From Carya illinoinensis (Eukaryota > Streptophyta > Magnoliopsida > Fagales > Juglandaceae), in contig NC_056755.1 of NCBI RefSeq assembly GCF_018687715.1, positions 37,792,001-37,856,000 of the forward strand: a DNA stretch of 64,000 bases, written 5' to 3'. This document shows, one piece after another, positions 26,519 through 37,648 of this stretch. The position numbers and the translations under genes were made by a program. A model generated the notes under the pieces. That model was not told the origin of the DNA, ran no database searches, and saw only the letters and a program-made list of their open reading frames with translations. Positions within the stretch are counted from its first letter, which is position 1, and each line of letters starts with the position of its first letter.

Positions 26519-26603
26519 ACTGCTGCCTCCCGTAGGAGTCTGGGTCGTGTCTCATTCCCAGTATGGCTGATCATCCTCTTGGACCAGCTACTGATCATCG
26601 CCT
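26519..26603 (-). pseudogene. Nuclear insertion of a plastid 16S rRNA gene fragment
   Basis: 85 bp complementary to the conserved 16S region that includes the 338 primer site (TGCTGCCTCCCGTAGGAGTC) and continuing through GGCTGATCATCCTCTTGGAC to CTACTGATCATCGCCT. The last part fits plastid rather than plant mitochondrial 16S. Differences from my recollection of plastid sequence are mainly C to T and G to A, as expected for deamination of methylated nuclear DNA. Flanks are not rDNA. Confidence 0.85.
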
Positions 26604-26920
26604 AAGCGGAACTCAATATTCAACCAACCTATGATCCATTTATTTTTTCAGCTTACTATCAATCAACCATGTGTTAGGTTCTTGTTGCTGGAGATCTTGG
26701 AACATGCCCGTAGTGTGAATGCGCATGCAAATAGGGTCACCATTCGCCTACTACTAATAATAATAAGGGCGGAGAGTGGATTCTAGATTATATCAGTCGA
26801 GTAGCTTGTAGTTGAGGGGTATAGTAGGGGTGCCCCTTTCTAAAACTTATATTTAATATAAGGTAAGTTTTTTGGAACCCTAGTTTTGGACTGGGATTCC
26901 CCCCCACTCCTAGCTCCCGA

Positions 26921-27050
26921 AGTGCCTTTGAGGACTTGAAGAGGGTCGTGATGGAGGAACCTGTATTGAGGTTGCCAGACTATACTGTGCCTTTCGAAGT
27001 GCACACTGAAGCATCAGACTATACCATTGGAAGAGTATTGACTATTACTA
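26921..27050 (+). pseudogene. Ty3/Gypsy pol fragment (RT/RNase H junction)
   Basis: Open frame SAFEDLKRVVMEEPVLRLPD followed by PFEVHTEASDYTIGRVL matches the Gypsy connection between RT and RNase H (F..LK......PVL.LPD...PFEV.TDASD.AIG.VL). Only about 43 residues are preserved, with no LTR. The catalytic Asp of RNase H is Glu in this copy. Confidence 0.8.
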
Positions 27051-27269
27051 TAGAATCCATTAATAGCATTCTACGCTTCGTCCCCGGTGCGTAGGGCCGA
27101 TCCCCGTGTACACAAGAAGATTCTTGGAAGTTGTGGTTCAAAATTCCAGCCCAAAAGATGCTATCAAGTGGTTTATAATATTATAGTGAATTCTGAATAT
27201 TGTGTTTGAACTTGCCTTTTATTCTTTTTGAGATTTGCTTTTTGAGAGATGATGAGAAGATCACCCACA

Positions 27270-27985
27270 TGTGCCATTGTATTATATACTAGAAAGTCTA
27301 GTATATAATTAAGTTAGAAATAAGCTAGATATTAGTATAATAACATGTAATAGTAATGTATAACATGTAATTAAACAATACAATATATGTCTTGTATAGA
27401 AATAAATTAGACACTAGTATAGAAATAACTAATAAGTTTAGTATAATAAGTTAATAATATATAATACTAATTTACTAAAGTATATATAATAACATGTAAT
27501 TAGACACTTGAATTAAGTCTAGTGTAGAAATAAATTATAAATAAATTAGTCACTAGTATAGAAAGAAATCTAATATAGGCACTAGCATGGAAAGAAGTCT
27601 AATATATTAAGTTAATAACACATAATACTATAGTGCTATAATAACATATAATTAAACACTAAAAATAATATGTAATACTATAGTACTATGATAACAATTA
27701 ATTAAACACTATAGTATAAGTCTAATATAAAAATAAGTTAGATATTAGTAAAGAAGTAAATCAGCAATGGATAATCTAGTTTTGAATTCTAATTTTTGAA
27801 AAAATTGAAATTTGAAAGCCCACATTTTTTTTCTTTTTTCTTTTAAAGGGATAAATATGAAGCTAAAAAAAAAACAAAGTCAAAAAAAAAATCCAAATCA
27901 AACTCCGCTATAACTACAACTGTCAGAGTCGAAGTTGAATTTAGGAGAATTTGACTCCGACTATGTCAGTACTCATCTCTAATTC
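27270..27985. repeat. Degenerate short-repeat array and probable hAT 3' end
   Basis: About 27270-27760 is built of many imperfect copies of motifs such as ACTAGTATAGAAATAA, TAACATGTAATTA and GTCTAATATA. It is followed by a segment with CCGACTATGTCAGTACTCATCTCTA near 27955-27985, resembling the subterminal CCGACTCC-rich region of hAT elements (compare 55085-55170). No transposase remains here. Confidence 0.45.
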
Positions 27986-27989
27986 TAAT

Positions 27990-29190
27990 TGCATGACATT
28001 ATGTATGAGGAGATATTATAAATATTAAAAGATACGAGAATAACAATACTAGTTAAGAAAATATGTGAAATGAATAAAAAAATATTAAAAATATAATATT
28101 TAAATAATAAAAAGAAAAAACATATAAATGAAACTTAGAGGTTAATTATTTACGCCACACGAGCATTTGCAAAGCAAAAACAATCCTTTAGATAAATACG
28201 CTGTCTATGTGTTTATATATTATACATGTGGGGCCACAAGCAAGGCGCGCATGACCCCCAACCTCTCCCAAATCCAATTCGAAGAACCTGCCTCAATCCC
28301 ACATCAATATATTGCACATTAAAATAGACATCATATTACTTATCGTATAAAATGTGGCATATCAGTCAATTTTATTGGATATAACAAAAACTAGGATGTG
28401 ATCAACATCATTCTATGTACTTTTTCCAAATTGATTAGGTATAACTCATAATGAAGTGCCTATATAAGGATTTTTTTTAATAGAAAAACATTGTTAATTC
28501 ATTCATAAAAGAGACATTACAATTCTGGCTAAGAATTATAAGCCAATTACAAATTTTCAAGCTCTACAGTATACAAATTCTTTTGTGACTGACATAACCT
28601 TATTCTGTGTTGTAAAACCTCTCCAAATAAACCGATTGAGTGAATGACATACTCTACGAACCCCGAGTCCTAGAGACATTGTTTTTTGTTTTTGTCCGTT
28701 TTTTCCCCTATTACAACCTAAAACTATATATGGAATTATATCATATGCAAAACTAATATATAACGCCAAAAATGTTTTAGGTGATGATTAAGACCCTTTT
28801 CTTGAATTGAACTCCGTGTCATTATAAGTCATGTGTATGCCTTTGTTACAACTGGAAATGGGGAAAGAATACACTAATAATTGGCATATATGATTAGATT
28901 TTATGGTTCCTGAATTTGGAATGGCATGACCCTATTTGTAACGATAAAACACTTGTGTTCTTATCTTATTTTATGATATCTTGGTATGTTTCTTGCCCCT
29001 TTGACAATACCGCTCACAAAATCACTCAAATATATATGCTCTTCTTGGATATCATTTCGTTCCGATGTTAATTGTTTAATTAAAACTCCACTATGAATAT
29101 CGATCATTACCTTAATGCTCAGTTTTGAGATAGAACTCTATCTTAGAACACTGTTTAAGACAGTAACAAATCTCACACTCCCACGCTAAT
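27990..29190. other. Intergenic AT-rich region
   Basis: No gene recognised. It includes a possible retroposon 3' end on the minus strand (about 28477-28700) related to 24838-25120. Confidence 0.5.
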
Positions 29191-29200
29191 AATTTGCAAT

Positions 29201-29370
29201 GAGTTTTACTACATACAAGCACAGTCGTGTACTAATCTGTGTACCAATACTGATTTATTCATACTTAAAATTTAAATTAACATTATTTTCAATAAAATCT
29301 ACTTTTTGACTAATCACATCACATTGGTGCACAGATTAGTGCACAATTGTGCTTGTAACTATATTTTTCC
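29201..29370. mobile_element. 170-bp MITE, exact 9-bp TSD (family B)
   Basis: ATTTGCAAT flanks it at 29192-29200 and 29371-29379. Terminal inverted repeats contain ACAAGCACA followed by AGTCGTG (left) or ATTGTG (right, inverted), and CTAATCTGTG further in. An inverted relative sits at 34849-35013, inside the Helitron. Confidence 0.88.
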
Positions 29371-30478
29371 ATTTGCAATATATTGTTGCATCATCCTGAT
29401 TTATAGTACGGCAGGTTGTCTGAAAATCATATTAAGATCATGTGTTTTTGGCATACCATTATATGTCATGTACCCATCAAATTAAGGGAAGGGTAGTGAT
29501 ACCTGTACGAACATGTTATACGTATGTGTCTCAAGCATTTCTCTTTTAAGGGAAATAAAGATAGAATCTTAATATATATAAATCTCAAATGTATAAGTTT
29601 CGGACATACTTTTTATAAAAAAACATACCCCACTACGAAAAAGTGTAAAACAAACTCACTTTTTTATTTTATTTTTTATTTTTTATTTTTTTTATAAAAA
29701 ACTTGTGCATTTAGAGGTTTGTCCTTAACATTATTCATAAAGATATACTTATCGGAAGATTTACTGCTAAGAGTACTTTATACCATCACTACAATCCATA
29801 ATTTCAAGATCAACTTGAGTTATTCATGAGACTTAAAATGAAAAAGAGATAGATACGTGAAATAATCTCTAGAGCATTATGATGTTCGAGAAATTTACAT
29901 AAAAAATAATTAATGATATAAAACCCATTTGGCATATTTATTGCTTCCCAATAATTGAGATCCTCAAATTTGGACTATCGATATTTTTCCAAATTTATTT
30001 ATTTATAGTTGCTAAAAGCCTAAAACTGCTATAGAGGCCCTGGGCTAAAATTTAAGACAAAATACACATAAACATGGAAAATATATATATATCTTATATT
30101 AATAAGTGCCAATAACTTAAGTTACAGTATTTTCGTCTAATATTTTTATTTTCAATTTTGCCCTTAATTTTATTCCAAAATTACAGACAGTTTGCTTTTA
30201 TTTCTGTTTTGGTCTTTAGTGAGATTGTGTCATTCAAAAGAATTTCAGACTACACAAATCTTTCATTCTCGTCTTCGTATTCCTCCCAAGTTCTCTCTCT
30301 AAACTCAGACCCATCCTCTATTCTCTCTCTCTCCGTTTTTGAATTTATTTATTATTTTGTTTATGAATTTGATGATCTGTGATTTTTGTTTGCAGAAGAA
30401 GGAAAATATCACTCTGATTGGCTTGAAGATCGTGGTAATTTCAACTCCATGTCTTTTTGCTTACTTTTTTCTTGCTGA

Positions 30479-30513
<35 letters not shown>

Positions 30514-30593
30514 AAGCTCACGAACCCAGCTCTCTGCCAAAGCCTCAAGATCCACTCCCTCTGCAAACAACAGGCAATGAAGTGCTGAAATCG

Positions 30594-31000
30594 ATGGTTT
30601 CTAACGAGAGAACTGAGAAGCAGCTCCACCAAAATCGATTCCTCCACTCTCTGTGATTTTAATTTCTTTATTATCTCCTAAATTTCCTGCATAATCTTTT
30701 CTGATGCTTGGCAGGGACTCGACGAACTGGAGGAAACCGATTTCAGTAATCAAAGGGTGGTTCTCGCCCTCTATGAGACCATGTACTCCGATTTTAATTT
30801 CTCTCTATGGTTTCTAACGAGAGAACTGAGAAGCAGCTCCACCAAAATCGATTCCTCCACTCTCTATGATTTTAATTTCTTTATTATCTCCTAAATTTCC
30901 TGCATAATCTTTTCTGATGCTTGGCAGGGACTCGACAAACTGGAGGAAACTGATTTCAGTAATCAAAGGGTGGTTCTCGCCCTCTATGAGACCATGTACT
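30594..31000 (+). pseudogene. Tandemly duplicated wound-induced-protein-1-like gene fragment
   Basis: Copy 1 starts at 30594 and copy 2 at 30807 (offset 213 bp); both begin ATGGTTTCTAACGAGAGAAC. Each includes an intron-like piece ending CTTGGCAG and then a frame for NQRVVLALYETMYS. Copy 2 continues HDVTTMHQIVA, as in Wun1/SAG20 SnoaL-like proteins, but the diagnostic EWWFHGPP segment is missing and a stop soon follows. A (CT)n tract precedes it (about 30480-30510). Retained intron borders point to DNA-level capture rather than retroposition. Confidence 0.6.
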
Positions 31001-31245
31001 CGCACGACGTAACCACGATGCACCAGATCGTCGCCGACTGGAAGGGAATCTCCGTTTCTGTCTTCTAAGCCCAGGCAAAGCATCCCCTCTCTACGTATCG
31101 TACGAGTGGGTCACGACGGCTCGCTGATACCCTCCATCTCACCCATGCTGTTTCCAACGTGAAAGACCAGCAAATCTAGCGGCTTCGTGAAGACGACTGG
31201 GAACTAAAGAGAAAAAAAACATAAAATAAAATAAAAGTGAGGAAA

Positions 31246-31320
31246 GTCATGGAGATGACCCCACTCTTCACTAACTGTTTTGTCCTTGTCCACGGAGGTG
31301 GCTTTGGTGCTTGGTGCTAT
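31246..31320 (+). pseudogene. Methylesterase (MES-type alpha/beta hydrolase) N-terminal fragment
   Basis: About 24 codons beginning near 31247 encode FVLVHGGGFGAWCY, the oxyanion-loop HG-G motif at the N-terminus of plant methylesterases. The similarity stops directly after; no catalytic Ser, Asp or His region is present. It lies in the same orientation as the Wun1-like fragment. Confidence 0.65.
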
Positions 31321-32029
31321 AACACATCCTGTCCGATGAGATAAGCACAAGCACACGTTTTGTGATAAGAATTTATTTCAATTACGTCACTATCATATTT
31401 TTTTATTTTATTTGTAGGCCCACGCATGCAAGTTGACATTGTGGTTGAGAGAGTGGATGGGTGTTGCTGTAAAGGTATTTTGGAGGAGAATTTCCAGTGA
31501 ATTGGTAGTTGAGCATGTGAACCAGCATCTCTGTCCCTTTTGATTGTCGAGCACGTGACAGAAGTAGAGCTGTGATCAGAATGAAAGCATGCAACCAACC
31601 AATTATCTTTACAATAAAAATAAAATAAAAAATAAATAAAAAATAAAAAAAATAGGTTGGTAGGTGCTTATGGAAGATGAATCTGATTCACGAAAATTAA
31701 CGAGACCTAAACAGTAGCGTGTAGAGACATGCAGAGCCTTGATTTCAACTGACAGTGGTGCAGGGATCGATGAATTTGCTTTAGTAACGTGACAGGGACG
31801 TATGGCATCATAGAATTGACCCCATCAACCTAACATTGACATTTCATCCTCAATCATAAAATATATATTTGTATTTTAAGTAAACAATATCTTCTATTGA
31901 TTAAATTATATTTTTTTTTCTTTCTTATATTATTTTTTCATAAAACTAACATGTCCAATATTTCAGCATTAGTGTGGCCTTCTATTTGAAATCAATTATT
32001 GATGGGGACACGTTTTAATCAAATTTTTA

Positions 32030-32487
32030 GTGGGTGAGATGATAATAATATATATTATATAACATTTTATCTAAAATAGTAACTGAGTGGGTGAGATGAT
32101 AATATATATTATATAATATTTCATCTAAAATAGTAACGTAGTGGATGAGATGATAATAATATATATTATATAACATTTTATCTAAAATAATAACGGAGTG
32201 GGTGAGATGATGATAATATATATTATATAATATTTTATCTAAAATAGTAACGTAGTGGGTGTGCACGGCAATTAATTTTAGATTCTTTCTCGACAGGAGT
32301 GGGAGTTGGTGGGTGAGAGTCGCTGGAGTTGGTGGATTCAGTATTTATTTATTTATTTATTATAGACAGGAGTGGGTGAGATGATGATAATATATATTAT
32401 ATAATATTTTATCTAAAATAGTAACGTAGTGGGTGAGATGATAATAATATATATTATATAACATTTTATTTAAAATAGTAACGGAGT
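32030..32487. repeat. Satellite-like array of ~54-58-bp units, interrupted once
   Basis: Six units each starting GTGGGTGAGATGAT (or GTGGATGAGATGAT), containing ATATATTATATAA and ending CTAAAATAGTAACG. Four units run 32030-32261. About 110 bp of unrelated sequence with ATTTATTTATTT follows, then two more units from 32372. Units alternate between variants ending TAACGTA and TAACGGA/TAACTGA, suggesting a dimeric higher-order repeat. Confidence 0.9.
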
Positions 32488-32746
32488 GGAGAATTGCATA
32501 CCTCATAGTATTGTTGCATCATTTACCCATGATATATTCATAAAGGGCTGTCAAATCAATTTCCAAATCGATGGCCCTCAAGATGTTGAAGTGAGCATTC
32601 TCTACCCTGATGAAACTTTCATAACCTTGGACCAGTGCTTCAATGATTTTCTTGTCAAAGTGGACAAAAAGTCTATCAGTACCGATGAAATTACTACCAC
32701 AAGTCCCATGGCTGAATCTATGGCAATCACTGCAACATGTGCTTGA
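32486..32746 (+). pseudogene. Open coding-like segment, unrecognised
   Basis: An 86-codon frame without an ATG start follows the satellite array directly. It has balanced composition and stretches such as VEVSILYPDETFITLDQCFN that look like real protein. I do not recognise the family. It may be an exon captured by the Helitron. Confidence 0.3.
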
Positions 32747-33999
32747 TCATTTCACAACTAGACCACGAGGGCAAAGTGTTACTCTTCCAAGATTAATTTT
32801 TTATTTTTTGTGGAAAATAATAGTACATAAATATGGAATTCAATTTGCTTACGATGATTTAACATGAATTCCGAGTGATTATTGGAATTGCACTTGTTTT
32901 GGCTGAAAAAACTGCTATTGATGTGAATAGGGCAGGGCAGTAGATTAAATTTAGAGGCATGGGGTCTCAACCATAAGATGTACTCATTAGTCTTCAACAT
33001 GTGCAATGCACAGGAAAGACTGATTTTATTAAATAAAGAATACTTTATGTTACTAAAGTCAACATATGTTGAGAGATCATATAATAAAATAAAGAATATG
33101 AATATTGATCTTAATTAATTAATTATCCTACTCCACTTACATAAATATCATGTCCAGTCCACATCATATTAACCTTTTCCATATTTCTTTCAAAGAAAGT
33201 AGATGAACTTGCTTTTCACTATAATCATTGACCATAAAGCTAACGGCCATTGTAACACTAAGAGCATTTATCCCCACGAGCATTAACATTTGCTTTGCGT
33301 TGGTATGAGACACATGATTTTGAAGTTATTGTTTGATTTTCCAATTTTCTATACATATATATCTCTATTCTAAATTTTCAATAATCAAGTTCAAAGACTT
33401 CAACTAAACATAAATTCAATACGGTTTATTAAGTGTTGTCAATTTCCATCTTCTCTCCTTTTTTGCATTTTGCTATCCTACTCCATTATTATTATTAATA
33501 AAATGATTACTTAATAAGATCTATCCAACTGGATCCTATTTAATCAAACTTTTTGTAATATCGATGTTTCCATCTCAAAGTTGGGAAATATTTTTTTTAC
33601 AATCCACTCTCACCGATTCTCAACTAATCCCACCAATGCTCTAGATCTCTCTTAGCCGTAATTGATTTGTGATAGTTTGTACAAAAATGTTGACAAAAAA
33701 ATTCATCTCTATTTTTAATGTCTAAACTAATTAAACGACATGTTCAAGTTGATCTGACTGATATATCTCTATTCCAAATTTTCAATAATCAAGTTCAAAG
33801 ACTTCAACTAAACATAAATTCAATACGCTTTATTAGGTGTTGACAATTTCCATCTTGTCTCCTTTTTGGCCCTACAAAATGACAAACCGAGTATTGCCAA
33901 AACGATATTGGAGTTGAGTAATAAACAAAGATTAAAAAGGGGAAAACGAAAATAAGATTTAAGGAAAAAAAATCTAAAATGGTACGTAGGGGGTTTAGA

Positions 34000-34325
34000 T
34001 GTTGAAAGATATTAAAATTAACTCAATTCAATCTGATTTTAAATTAAATTTAATATTTAAATATTTAATTCTCAAATTACTAAATATTACTTAATTCAAA
34101 ACTTCTTTAACAATTTTTATAAATTCAATGTCTTTTTATATGCAGGATCTATAAACTTTTTTTAACATTTAATAAATATATATAAATTTATCTTAACATT
34201 CAAACATATATGAACTCATATTAAATGAATTTTATAAAATTTATTTCATCATCTCGACTCATTACTATTTATAAAAATTTAAATTCAACTAAATTTCAAC
34301 TAAACATCCAAACAATATGGTAGTA
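34000..34325. mobile_element. Possible AT-rich MITE inside the Helitron
   Basis: Left sequence GTTTAGATGTTGAAAGATAT and right sequence CAACTAAACATCCAAAC are imperfect inverted repeats around a very AT-rich, ORF-free centre. Target duplication not identified. Confidence 0.4.
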
Positions 34326-34848
34326 TTGGGGTATCCTGGAGTCCACGAAGTAAATCGTGTCAATATTAATTACTCAATATAAATATATAGAGACAAATCA
34401 TATATAAAAGACAAAAGCTTTCTTTAAGTTTACACAACATCTATACTCTTACTTCAAAATATAAGGAAATATAGTACTATTAAAAAACTAAAAATAATAC
34501 AGCTAAGTACTATTCTATTTGTTGCTTTTAAAAAATCAAGATAGACAATTTCAGAAAATATAACGAACGAGTAGCATAATATATTAAATATGATGTTATA
34601 TCATGTTGATGGTGTTGCGAGTAGAGTAGTTAATCTAGGGATGTAACGAATCGAAGACAGACTTAGTCGAGCATTCAAACAAGTCGTGATTCACCAAAAA
34701 GTAAAACCAAAAACTGCTTTAAGGATGGTTGGTTTTCATTTGGTGGGACAGAATCCACTTCTCACCACAAATACATTGCATGTGGGTTTCCCTTATGTGT
34801 ATTGTCACGTATACAAATCTCCCACATTCCTCTAACGAAATAAAAGTA

Positions 34849-35013
34849 GGAAAAATATAGTTGCAAACACAATTGTGCACTAATCTGTGCACCAATGTGA
34901 TGTGATTGGTCAAAAAGTAGATTTTATTGAAAATAGTGTTAATTTAAATTTTAAGTGTGAATGAATCATTATTAGTACATAATGCGCGACTGTGCTTGTA
35001 TATAGCAAAACTC
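34849..35013. mobile_element. 165-bp MITE, exact 9-bp TSD (family B, inverted copy)
   Basis: ATAAAAGTA flanks it at 34840-34848 and 35014-35022. It is the reverse-complement relative of 29201-29370: GCACTAATCTGTGCACCAAT at the left and GCGCGACTGTGCTTGTATAT at the right. It inserted within Helitron sequence. Confidence 0.88.
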
Positions 35014-35489
35014 ATAAAAGTATTCCCCATTGATCCACCCCGACTCCTATCATTTCGCTTCTCATCTTCTCTTTCCTCTCAATTCTTTTCTCTACTTTTT
35101 TTTGCCCTGTCTCATAGGGTTTTCATGTCCTTGTAGTTCTGTTTCTCTCATGAACTCCTGCCCTAAAGCTCTGTACAAAGAGATTTTGGCCGTTGTCTTC
35201 TTTGGATTTCTCTTTTTTGCTCTCTTTAGAGGGTTTTCTGGTGGAAAAATGTGCAGATTTGACCTCCCGGGGTTTTTTCAGTTGTACGCATGTCTGAGAT
35301 CTTCAGTTTCAGTGGTAAACTCTCGATTGCTTTAGAAAAACATAAGCGATATACTTTAAGTCTTCTTCCAAATAGCATAGTTAGTATAGAATTCATTAAA
35401 ATTAAGCCGTTAACCTCTCTTTCTCTCTAACAAAAACGGTGACCCTCTATTTTAGACCAGACAACTCTAATCCGTAGAATTTTTACAGA

Positions 35490-35708
35490 TCTTCTATAGC
35501 TGTCAGGCACCATAGCTATGATACTATATCGCTCTTCTATAACTGTCAGGCGCCGCAGCTATGATACTATATCGCTTTTCTATAGCTGTCAGGCGCCGCA
35601 TAGCTATAACACTACATCGCTCTTCTGTAGCTATCAGGCGCCGCAGAACTATGATACTGCCTCGCTCTTCTGTAGCTGTCAGGCGCCGCAACTATGATAC
35701 TACATCGC
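35490..35708 (+). promoter_or_regulatory. Five 43-45-bp tandem repeats upstream of a TATA box
   Basis: Units of 43, 43, 45, 45 and 43 bp, each of the form TCTTCTATAGCTGTCAGGCG, then CCGCA, CTATGATACTA and CATCGC. Each of the last four has a GGCGCC palindrome. The array ends 54 bp before a TATA box (35762). Repeat units upstream of a TATA look like an enhancer; that function is inference. Confidence 0.75.
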
Positions 35709-35761
35709 TCTTGTCTCTTGTAGAGAAATGCTTTATGAGAGATGATTCGTCATAATTTTCT

Positions 35762-35769
35762 CTATAAAA
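35762..35769 (+). promoter_or_regulatory. TATA box of the coiled-coil ORF unit
   Basis: CTATAAAA lies 109 bp upstream of the ATG at 35871, followed by a pyrimidine-rich, intron-free leader. The spacing is right for a start site near 35795. Confidence 0.6.
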
Positions 35770-35870
35770 GAATTATTCAGTTCATCTTCTTTCGCATATC
35801 ATCTCATTCACTTTTCTGAATTCAGTCTGCATTCTTACTCTGCAATCTCTTTCTACTTTCTCATTTTGCA

Positions 35871-36512
35871 ATGGCTCAGCAATCTTCTCATTACCAATAT
35901 ATGAGGTATTCTGCACATCGTTCACCAGTTGTTTCTGCTTCTTCCGTAGGTGCTATAATGCAATCCAATAATGATCTAACTAATAAGTTAGATGATGAAA
36001 TTATCTACAAGCTTGTGAGTCTCGGCACCCGATACTCATCAACCATTATCGCATATTCTCAGCGACTACAATCCAGGACTGGTGGGGTTGATAAACTCCA
36101 CGAGAATATTTCTATCCTTCAACGGCTTCTTCTGGAGTCCAACATGAAGATAGAAGCACTAAAGCGAGATAATAGAGATTTAAAATCTTTGCTTAAGGGT
36201 GGGTTTGGGTGTTGAGAAGTGTTGAGGAGAGTTGTGAATAGTAATAAAAAGTAGGTGAAAAGTAATAATAAAGTAATGAATAGTAATAAAAAGTAGGTAA
36301 AAAGTAATGAATAGTAAAAAAAGTAGGTGAAAAGTAATAATAAAGTAATGAATAGTAGTGAGAAGTGTTGAGAAGTGTTGAAGAGACTTCAACACCCAAA
36401 CACACCCTAAATCTTCTTTTCGAGTGGCTACTCCTTTAGATAGGAGGGGCATGCAGATTTTTGAAGAGCAAGAGCGTTTAAAGATTGAGGCGAAGAGCCT
36501 CAAATTTCTGTA
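35871..36512 (+). pseudogene. Small coiled-coil protein ORF interrupted by a MITE
   Basis: The ATG at 35871 opens a frame of about 108 residues of original sequence (MAQQSSHYQYMRYSAHRSPV at the start). The C-terminal part, with heptad-like leucines (ISILQRLLLESNMKIEALKR), is predicted coiled coil. A 213-bp MITE (36196-36408) cuts it. After the MITE, coding resumes (FRVATPLDRRGMQIFEEQER) and ends with TAA at 36511-36513. AATAAAAT follows shortly as a possible poly(A) signal. Without the insertion it would be about 140 residues. I do not recognise the family. Possibilities are a non-autonomous transposon protein or a relic of an endogenous pararetrovirus-like element; neither is proven. Confidence 0.5.
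36196..36408. mobile_element. 213-bp MITE with GGGTGTTTGGGTGTTGA-type TIRs
   Basis: Left end AGGGTGGGTTTGGGTGTTGA and right end, read inward, AGGGTGTGTTTGGGTGTTGA match at 19 of 20 positions. The interior is tandem AGTAATGAATAGTAATAAAA-type repeats. The target duplication is imperfect (AAATCTT near both sides). It disrupts the coiled-coil ORF. Confidence 0.85.
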
Positions 36513-37478
36513 ATTTTACTTCGAGATAATAAAATAATACTTCACAAATATTCATATTTGTATTTCTATCTTCTGGTAGATGTTTTATGTGCTCCATTTT
36601 ATTTCTCCTTTAATAATGCACATTTCTTATAAAATCGTAATATGAATCTGAAATACTAATTATATTTAAGAGATGGTATTTTAGATATAATAATTTCATT
36701 TATCTCCCCCTTGAATGTTCTCTAAATCTCAATTGAAGCTTCTCATTTTACAAATTGTTTAGTTATAGTTCACTTGTAAAATCTTTGCTTGTTATTTGGA
36801 AAAATTTCAGGGCATCAAGATATCAACAATCATGACAGTGCTGCTGCTCTCCTTCTAAACAGATTGATTCACATGAATAATCTCAGTTGCTTCAGTATAC
36901 TGAATGAGATGTGCTTATTTCTTCTGTTCTTTATTTTAGGGCATTTCATAAGTTTAAATTTGATGATGTACAAAAATTTGCTGCTGAGCTTTGTGGTCAC
37001 ATTCACCCCCAAGTATCAACAACTGTGCCCAACCTTGTTATTAGTGCATCTTATTTGGCTTATGCTTAAGACTGTTTGATTATTTGATTATGGTTTTTTT
37101 TTTCTTTTCTTTTTTTTTTTAAAAGTTTCCGAATTGATGTAATTGGTGTTGGTTTTACTTTCTGGAAGCAATTATTGGTTTCTCATTTCTGCTTGTGGTT
37201 TTAATTGCGTGTCTTCTCATTTTCATATTCAAATACTTTTTGACTCTGCCTTTTGATTTATTAGGTTCTATTTCCAATTCTTTGCACCCAGTTAGAGCAT
37301 GCAGCAGTTCTCAGGATATACTGAAGATAAAAACTTGTTTGTTTTCAGTTTGCACTTCTCTTATGGTAATAATCTTATGGTAATAATTATGGGCAAATAT
37401 ATTACAGTTGATGTTTGCTTCAGAATTAAACTGTATGGAAATAAAGGAAACTTATAATCAAATGAAAAATTTAAACAG

Positions 37479-37648
37479 GGACTGTTTGAAGGCACAAAAG
37501 CATACATGAGTGAAGATGGACGCCTTCTTCTCTTCTGTCTAAAACAGAATGCAATTTGCATGAAAATGGGAGCTGAAAGAATGTGCATGCCATCAACCTC
37601 CATTGATCAATTTGTAGATGTTGTGAAGCAAACTACCATGGTCAAATA
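37479..37648 (+). pseudogene. Captured exon of a branched-chain amino-acid aminotransferase
   Basis: After an intact acceptor (TTTAAACAG at 37470-37478) the frame reads GLFEGTKAYMSEDGRLLLFC, then NAICMKMGAERMCMPSTSID and QFVDVVKQT, matching a central exon of class IV plastid/mitochondrial BCATs (GLFEG.KAYR.EDGR..LFRP..NA.RM..GAERMCMP). Both usual arginines (LFRP, RM) are changed to Cys, and a frameshift near 37640 causes a stop where KRW is expected. Non-functional; the genomic acceptor indicates DNA capture. Confidence 0.85.

Noticed and set aside
27270..27760. Recurring short motifs as a CRISPR-like array
   Set aside because: Motifs are irregular in length and spacing, and AT-rich; this is a plant nuclear region and fits degenerate transposon subterminal repeats.
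30441..30647. Minus-strand frame with ERERERER tract
   Set aside because: Produced by the CT microsatellite; no gene context.
35561..35755. 64-aa RRR-rich open frame across the 43-45-bp repeats
   Set aside because: The frame stays open only through repetition of the unit (unit lengths near multiples of three part of the way); it lies upstream of the TATA box, so it is unlikely to be translated.
36930..37060. Segment reading FHKFKFDDVQKFAAELCGHI as another captured exon
   Set aside because: It looks protein-like and lies next to the BCAT exon, but I could not assign a family, so it is left out of the features.
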